Part shown: positions 58,975 to 64,000 of the stretch, in pieces | Numbering within the stretch: the first letter of the stretch is position 1 | Layout: each line of letters starts with the position of its first letter | Source: Bacteroidales bacterium | GTDB lineage: Bacteria > Bacteroidota > Bacteroidia > Bacteroidales > UBA932 | Direction: 5' to 3' | NCBI GenBank assembly: GCA_024695285.1 | Contig: JAILIM010000039.1 | Coordinates: 1 to 64,000 of the forward strand | Length of the DNA stretch: 64,000 nucleotides | Program-made: the position numbers and the translations under genes | The notes under the pieces: model-generated | The model's input: only the letters and a program-made list of their open reading frames with translations | The model's database searches: none | Told to the model about the DNA's origin: nothing

Positions 58975-60864
58975 ATGAAAAAATGTATTATTCCCCTTCT
59001 GGCGTTTGCAGCAGTAGCCTGCACCCGTGAAATACCAGATGAAATGCAGATAATTGAAAAAGAGCTCACCATATCAGCTTCTTTTGGCGATCGTAACTTC
59101 CGCAGTCAGAGAGCCGCCGACGGCGCAGTGCTTTGGAGCCCAGGTGATGAAATAAGCCTTTTCTACGGAAGCGGCACTGATGGTGGCAGCCGGTTTACGG
59201 CCCAGAACACAGAACCTTCAAAAGTAGTGAACTTCACCGGCAAGATCAATGTCATTACAGGCGGCAATGATGTCGCGCCTGAAGACACCTATTTTTGGGC
59301 AGTGTATCCTTACAACGGCATCAATGCTTGCGACGGAAACTCAATTACCACTTATTTGCCTGACGCACAACTTGCCGAGGCTGACACCTTCGCCGACGAC
59401 CTCTTTCCATCTATGGGGCGTTCCCAGGGCCTTACCATGGGATTCTATAATATATGCGGAGGGCTAAAGATCACTATATCAGAAGAGGGTATTAAGAGCG
59501 TAGTGCTTCATGGCAACAATGATGAACCTCTTGCGGGTACAGTTACGGTCAGTTTCGATTCCAACGGCCTCCCGGAGGTTGTGAATATTGACGATGAATC
59601 CGATACGATAACTATTTCTGCACCGGAAGGGCAATTCCTTGAAGTTGGTAAGTCATACTATTTCGTGTTTGTGCCGACCGTGTTTGAAGAAGGATTCACG
59701 CTTACTTTCTGTAAAGCGGAAGCCATGGCGATGTACATCAGGAGTAAGAAGACCACTATCCGCCGATCTGCTTTTGGTGCACTTAGTGCTCCTGATGCAG
59801 ACTTGAAGTGGTATAGTATGGAGCCTGTTCCTACTTTATCCCAGATAATCGCCATCCCTCAGTTCTATTATGATGGTATTGAAGCCTTGGGGTACCGATA
59901 TCTCAGCGGGAATTACCTGACCGTTAGCGGCACTGCAACTGGGACCGACTATGAAGGAGTGGGAGGGTACACCATTAGGGGCAAAAACTCATATACAACA
60001 TCCAATGCAGTCTACACAATTGGGAGCGAGGAAACGGCCGAGTATTTTATCAACCCTGAGGGTTACAATTTCGAGACCGAGGTCTCTCAATGGGGATTTG
60101 ATTGTCTCGATCGCAATTGCGTTGAAACACGCGCAGGATATGCACGATGGAGTGCAAAATTCAAAGGTATTACCCGTATAGCCCGCAATATTGGAAGAGT
60201 ATCATACACTATTCAGAACTTTGAGTACCTCATGCCTTACGATTATTACAATAAGATTGTATCCGTTATGAGTCTTTGGGGTATTGATACCGTGAATGAC
60301 AACAGAATGGTCTCTTCAGGCTTTGCTGCTGTCGTAGCCGTAAAGCAAGAATTAAAACACTTGGCGTTCTCTACGAATTACCAAGCCCAGCCTTGTGATG
60401 CATCTTCTTATCTAGCCAGAGACAAAAGAAAGTTGTATGATACCGCTGCCGAAGCCGCTGAAAACGCGCCAAGTGTTCCTGTTCTATATAATGGTGGTCC
60501 TTTCTCCCTCGATATAGTTGGTGTTCATGTGACATATGAAGGGGACAATATATACCCTCTTTCTGAGATAAAGGCGCTGTATCCAGATCTTGATCTCAAG
60601 TTCGAGCTTATTGAATACACATTGGGGAACAATAATGTACCTGAAAATGCTTTTGGTATCATTGACGGCAATACATTCTACCCAGCTCTCGCCAGGGCCA
60701 ATGACGCAGGAGGTTTTGATACCGTCAAAATAGACAAGACTAATCAGGAGGAAGGCCATTCTTCTGTCGGACGTCGGCCAATTGTTCTTGTTAAGCTTGT
60801 CGACAAGAGCAATAAAATTATTCTGGCCGGGTATTTTAAAATCGTGATTGTATCTCAGTTGTAA
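58975..60864 (+). CDS. Fimbrillin-like lipoprotein with a different C-terminal module
   Basis: 629 residues; lipobox AAVAC (Cys16). Residues 1-280 parallel the preceding gene closely (QRAADGAVLWSPGDEISLFY, NTEPSKVVNFTGKI, DTFADDLFPSMGRSQGLTMG, SKKTTIRRSAFGAL). The remaining 350 residues share nothing with the LRR part: they begin TLSQIIAIPQFYYDGIEALG and include TVNDNRMVSSGFAAVVAVKQ and VDKSNKIILAGYFKIVIV. I do not recognise that domain. The pair shows a shared anchor/stalk unit combined with exchangeable effector modules. The start lies 15 nt after the upstream stop, probably one transcript. Confidence 0.78.
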   Translation: MKKCIIPLLAFAAVACTREIPDEMQIIEKELTISASFGDRNFRSQRAADGAVLWSPGDEISLFYGSGTDGGSRFTAQNTEPSKVVNFTGKINVITGGNDVAPEDTYFWAVYPYNGINACDGNSITTYLPDAQLAEADTFADDLFPSMGRSQGLTMGFYNICGGLKITISEEGIKSVVLHGNNDEPLAGTVTVSFDSNGLPEVVNIDDESDTITISAPEGQFLEVGKSYYFVFVPTVFEEGFTLTFCKAEAMAMYIRSKKTTIRRSAFGALSAPDADLKWYSMEPVPTLSQIIAIPQFYYDGIEALGYRYLSGNYLTVSGTATGTDYEGVGGYTIRGKNSYTTSNAVYTIGSEETAEYFINPEGYNFETEVSQWGFDCLDRNCVETRAGYARWSAKFKGITRIARNIGRVSYTIQNFEYLMPYDYYNKIVSVMSLWGIDTVNDNRMVSSGFAAVVAVKQELKHLAFSTNYQAQPCDASSYLARDKRKLYDTAAEAAENAPSVPVLYNGGPFSLDIVGVHVTYEGDNIYPLSEIKALYPDLDLKFELIEYTLGNNNVPENAFGIIDGNTFYPALARANDAGGFDTVKIDKTNQEEGHSSVGRRPIVLVKLVDKSNKIILAGYFKIVIVSQL

Positions 60865-60900
60865 ATGGTCCATTTCACTTTAAGATTTTTATAGCAAATT

Positions 60901-61038
60901 ATGAAAAGAGATTATCTTTCTATTGTTGATGTACAATGCTATGTTTCCCCGGCATGCAAAATAATTCATGTTGGAACATATCGAGTAATCTGTGGCAGTG
61001 AAACAGAGAAAGTTCATGAAATAGACGGTGAATGGTAA
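60901..61038 (+). CDS. Short ORF (45 aa) preceding a fimbrillin-like lipoprotein
   Basis: 45 codons. MKRDYLSIVDVQCYVSPACK, then IIHVGTYRVICGSETEKVHE and a short tail. It shares position (14 nt before the next gene) and the basic start with Tyr, hydrophobic middle and ICGS motif with the ORFs at 7602 and 56947. It has two Cys residues in its first half unlike them. No signal or membrane segment. Confidence 0.55.
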   Translation: MKRDYLSIVDVQCYVSPACKIIHVGTYRVICGSETEKVHEIDGEW

Positions 61039-61052
61039 AAAATAATCGAATT

Positions 61053-64000
61053 ATGAAGAAGATATTCGTATATAGCATCATTGGTGTTTTGGCCCTCTAT
61101 GGTTGTCAATCAGAAGTTGTAGTTTCTACACCGGAAAAACCGGATATCCAAATCCAGAAAGACTCAAAAGTCTTCTACGCCACTATTGAGGATTATTCCG
61201 AGAGAGATACAAAGACATCCCTTGATGCGGAAGGGAATGTTCTCTGGAAGCAGGGAGACCAAGTCAGCATTTTTGTCGGTAGTACCATCAACGAGCAATA
61301 TCAAGTGACGGATGATTCAGATGGAAAAACCGCGGCCATTTTGAATAAAGTGGGAACTCCTGGTTTTGTCGCCGGGACAGACATAGAAAACAATGTAGCT
61401 TTCTATCCATATGCTTCCTCCGCGAGCATAGCAAAAAGCAGCAGTAACTATGTCATCAGTGATATAGTCCTGCCTGCCACACAGAATTATGCGGCAGGTA
61501 GTTTTGGCAACGGCGCCTACCCAATGGCTGCAGTGACCGGTTCCGCTACTGATATGAACCTCAAGTTCAAGAATGTCCTTGGTGGATTGAAGCTCCAACT
61601 TAAAGGGACAGCAACTATATCCTCTATTACCATCACAGGAAATAACGATGAAATCCTTTGTGGTGATGCTGAAGTAACCGTATCCTCGTCAAGCACTCCT
61701 ACTATCAGCCTGACTGATGCATCTGCCAAGACTGTGACCCTGGACTGCGGTGCAGGAGTGGCGTTGAACACAGAAACGGCAGCAGCCTTCATTATTGCAT
61801 TGCCTCCTATCACGATGACCGGTGGCTTTACCGTGGTTGTGACCGATACCGAGTCCAAGCAGATGGAAATCAAAACCACCAAATCTCAAACCATTCCCCG
61901 CTCAAACCTGCTGAAAATGCCGTCGGTGAATTATACAGGAGCAGTAATTCCTAACACTCCTATTCCTGAAGCAGTAGATCTCGGTTTGAGTGTTAAATGG
62001 GCAACTTTCAATGTTGGAGCCACCAAACCTGAGGAATATGGCGATATCTTCGCCTGGGGAGAAACGGAACCGAAGTCGGATTACAGTTGGGCAACGTATA
62101 CGATGTGCAACGGAAGTCAAAATAATCTCACCAAATATAATCTTTACAATTCATTAGGCACTGTTGACAATAAGACATCTTTGGAGGCAATAGATGACGT
62201 GGCCAATGCCAACTGGGGTGGCAATTGGCGCATTCCGAGCTTCGATGAATGTGGGGAGCTTATGAATAACTGTTCATGGACCTGGACCAGTAGTTTTAAT
62301 GGAACAGGCGTTGCCGGTATAGTATTAACAAGTAATAAAGAGGGATACACAGATAAGTCCATATTTCTTCCTGCTGCCGGTCGCCAGTTGAACACAAGCG
62401 GTAGTTATGAAGGTTCTTGTGGCTTCTTCTGGTCTTCATCCCTAAACACAAATACGGATTGTACAATGGGTGCCTGGTATTTCTATTTCAGTTCCAGCAT
62501 CATCAACGGTGGCAGTGGATACCGCTATATTGGTTTCTCGGTTCGACCAGTCTATGACGACAGAATTCACCCGTCTTCGGTAGAACTAAACAAATCATCC
62601 TTATTGTTATTAGCAGGAAGCACTGAGCAGCTTACGGAGACCATATCCCCAGCTAACGCAACAGATAAAACCGTAACATGGTCCTCCGACGACACTTCTG
62701 TCGCCACGGTTACCAATGGGAATGTTACAGCTGTTGCAGCAGGAACAGCAACGATCACAGCCACAACCCATGACGGGGGGCTTATAGCAACTTGCGAGGT
62801 CACGGTAATTCCTGCTTCTGGAGCAGAGGTAGTAGACCTTGGACTCAGCGTCAAATGGGCTTCCGGCAATTTGTGTGAAAGCGGATTTGTTGATTCTCCA
62901 GAAGAATATGGTGACTATTTCGCTTGGGGTGAGGTTGAGCCGAAAAACTCTTATCGGTGGTCTACATATGAGTTCGCATCTTGTAATCAAAACGGCTCGT
63001 TTCAATCTCTATTAAAGTATAATACATCATCGTCATTAGGTTCTGTTGATAACTTGACAACCCTTGAGGTAAGCGATGATGCGGCCAGCGTCATTTTAGG
63101 TTCTCCATGGAGAATGCCTACGCTGGATGAAGCAAAAGAATTAATAAACAACTGTGATTTTACTAATACGGAATTAAATGGAGTAGATGGTTATCTTGTT
63201 ACCAGTCGAATCAATGAGAACAGTATTTTTCTTCCTACAGCTCAGTTTTGGGAGAGTACATTTGCGACAGGAGATAGTGGGTGTGGCCGATATTGGCTAT
63301 CAACTCTTTGTGCTGGTTATGATGCAAATAATGATTCCAAGTATGCATTCAGACTTAGTCTTCGCCCGCCAAGCAGACCAGACTATCGTGATTGGGATTG
63401 GTATGAAAGATATGCCGGTTTATCAATTCGTCCCGTATACGATGAACATATCCAGCCATTATCGGTTACGTTAAACAAGTCTTCAATGCTATTGTGCGTT
63501 GGAGACTCAGAGCAATTGACGGCGACAGTATCTCCCTCGAACGCAACAAATAAAACAGTTTCATGGTCATCCATTAATAGTGTTGCTACTGTGAATTCAG
63601 AAGGATTTGTTACTGCACTTGCTGCTGGAGTAGCAACAATCACTGTTACGACAAACGATGGTCAATTAACGGCTACTTGCACGGTTAATGTGGAGAATGC
63701 TGGACCTGTTGAACCAAACGCAGTAGATTTGGGCTTGTCTGTCAAATGGGCTTCTTTCAATCTTGGAGCAACTAGACCAGAGGAGTACGGTGTTTATTAT
63801 GCCTGGGGCGAAACTGCGCCAAAGGATTCTTATTCATGGGCAAACTACTTGTTTGGAGGAAAGACAGCACTCACTAAATATAACACATACAGTTCATACG
63901 GCACAGTTGATAATAAAACGGTTTTAGAAGAAATAGACGACGCAGCCAGGGTTAATTGGGGCAGTAGTTGGCGTGTGCCTACTGATTCTGAGTGGGGAGA
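61053..64000 (+). CDS. Large fimbrillin-like lipoprotein with repeated 'VDLGLSVKWA' and Big_2 modules (3' end outside window)
   Basis: At least 982 residues; frame open to the right edge. Lipobox ALYGC (Cys18). N-terminal 300 residues are fimbrillin-like (TKTSLDAEGNVLWKQGDQVS; FYPYASSASIAK; NVLGGLKLQLKG), similar in layout to the 7758 protein. Then three FISUMP-like domains start at EAVDLGLSVKWATFNVGA (about residue 305), EVVDLGLSVKWASGNL (about 590) and NAVDLGLSVKWASFNLGA (about 889), each with YG..(F/Y)AWGE and W R(I/M/V)P. Big_2 modules separate them (VTWSSDDTSVATVTNGNVTA; VSWSSINSVATVNSEGFVTA). Surface-exposed repeat protein, role unknown. Confidence 0.82.
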   Translation, partial: MKKIFVYSIIGVLALYGCQSEVVVSTPEKPDIQIQKDSKVFYATIEDYSERDTKTSLDAEGNVLWKQGDQVSIFVGSTINEQYQVTDDSDGKTAAILNKVGTPGFVAGTDIENNVAFYPYASSASIAKSSSNYVISDIVLPATQNYAAGSFGNGAYPMAAVTGSATDMNLKFKNVLGGLKLQLKGTATISSITITGNNDEILCGDAEVTVSSSSTPTISLTDASAKTVTLDCGAGVALNTETAAAFIIALPPITMTGGFTVVVTDTESKQMEIKTTKSQTIPRSNLLKMPSVNYTGAVIPNTPIPEAVDLGLSVKWATFNVGATKPEEYGDIFAWGETEPKSDYSWATYTMCNGSQNNLTKYNLYNSLGTVDNKTSLEAIDDVANANWGGNWRIPSFDECGELMNNCSWTWTSSFNGTGVAGIVLTSNKEGYTDKSIFLPAAGRQLNTSGSYEGSCGFFWSSSLNTNTDCTMGAWYFYFSSSIINGGSGYRYIGFSVRPVYDDRIHPSSVELNKSSLLLLAGSTEQLTETISPANATDKTVTWSSDDTSVATVTNGNVTAVAAGTATITATTHDGGLIATCEVTVIPASGAEVVDLGLSVKWASGNLCESGFVDSPEEYGDYFAWGEVEPKNSYRWSTYEFASCNQNGSFQSLLKYNTSSSLGSVDNLTTLEVSDDAASVILGSPWRMPTLDEAKELINNCDFTNTELNGVDGYLVTSRINENSIFLPTAQFWESTFATGDSGCGRYWLSTLCAGYDANNDSKYAFRLSLRPPSRPDYRDWDWYERYAGLSIRPVYDEHIQPLSVTLNKSSMLLCVGDSEQLTATVSPSNATNKTVSWSSINSVATVNSEGFVTALAAGVATITVTTNDGQLTATCTVNVENAGPVEPNAVDLGLSVKWASFNLGATRPEEYGVYYAWGETAPKDSYSWANYLFGGKTALTKYNTYSSYGTVDNKTVLEEIDDAARVNWGSSWRVPTDSEWG

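Overview
The window reads as a chromosomal segment of a Bacteroidales bacterium (phylum Bacteroidota). The signs are SusC/SusD pairs, an ECF sigma/FecR-controlled glycan-uptake operon, many surface lipoproteins with fimbrillin-like, BACON, Ig-like and 'VDLGL..KWA' modules, an S16 protein with a long Ala/Glu/Lys tail, and repeated promoters of the Bacteroidota type (TTTG, about 18-20 nt, TAnnTTTG). Core genes are GC-rich. The RAYT gene, the hip operon, the 40.2-41.8 kb islet and everything from about 45.5 kb, especially beyond 57 kb, are visibly more AT-rich and look accessory. Genus cannot be fixed from the sequence; a gut or rumen lineage near Rikenellaceae/Cryptobacteroides is only a guess.

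Layout. 1-4 kb: end of a SusD gene followed by two paralogous metallo-beta-lactamase-fold lipoproteins. 4-6.3 kb: an rRNA-methyltransferase-like gene carrying an in-frame G-rich insert, then a REP-associated transposase (RAYT) with two REP palindromes on each side. 6.3-13.2 kb: pgk, a short leader-like ORF with a large multidomain lipoprotein, a GHL10-type glycosidase-like lipoprotein, rpsP and rimM. 13.2-16.5 kb: two secreted fusion enzymes (SGNH hydrolase + EEP phosphodiesterase; nucleoside hydrolase + P-loop domain). 17.5-19 kb: a hipBST toxin-antitoxin operon with two operator palindromes. 19-24 kb: an L-sorbose-1-phosphate-reductase-like dehydrogenase, a PHP protein, an SseB/SUKH-like protein and rmuC. 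24.1-34.6 kb: a complete polysaccharide utilisation locus in the order ECF sigma, FecR, SusC, SusD, DUF1735, surface lipoprotein, GH20 hexosaminidase; it probably takes up N-acetylhexosamine-containing glycans. 34.7-40.4 kb: an SDR pseudogene, membrane and lipid genes, a MORN/TonB-C protein and an alpha/beta hydrolase. 40.5-41.8 kb: a repeat-rich islet with a BECR-fold nuclease-like gene beside tRNA-Leu(CAA). 42-45.4 kb: an aroD-aroA fusion, carrying a second copy of the G-rich insert, coupled to an aminotransferase. 45.5-64 kb: surface lipoproteins, an SGNH esterase, an outer-membrane beta-barrel receptor, a DUF4988 protein and a cluster of fimbrillin-like proteins, one of them broken at an A8 tract and each new unit preceded by a 40-47 codon ORF.

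The observations that best deserve follow-up are: a small G-rich, hairpin-tailed element inserted in frame into two unrelated housekeeping genes, encoding the same peptide core; the RAYT/REP module with a look-alike REP family 35 kb away; the family of tiny ORFs directly upstream of fimbrillin-like lipoproteins, one of which shares its tail with the neighbouring LRR lipoprotein; the possible phase-variable A8 tract; and the exported nucleoside hydrolase fused to a Walker-A NTPase/kinase-like domain.
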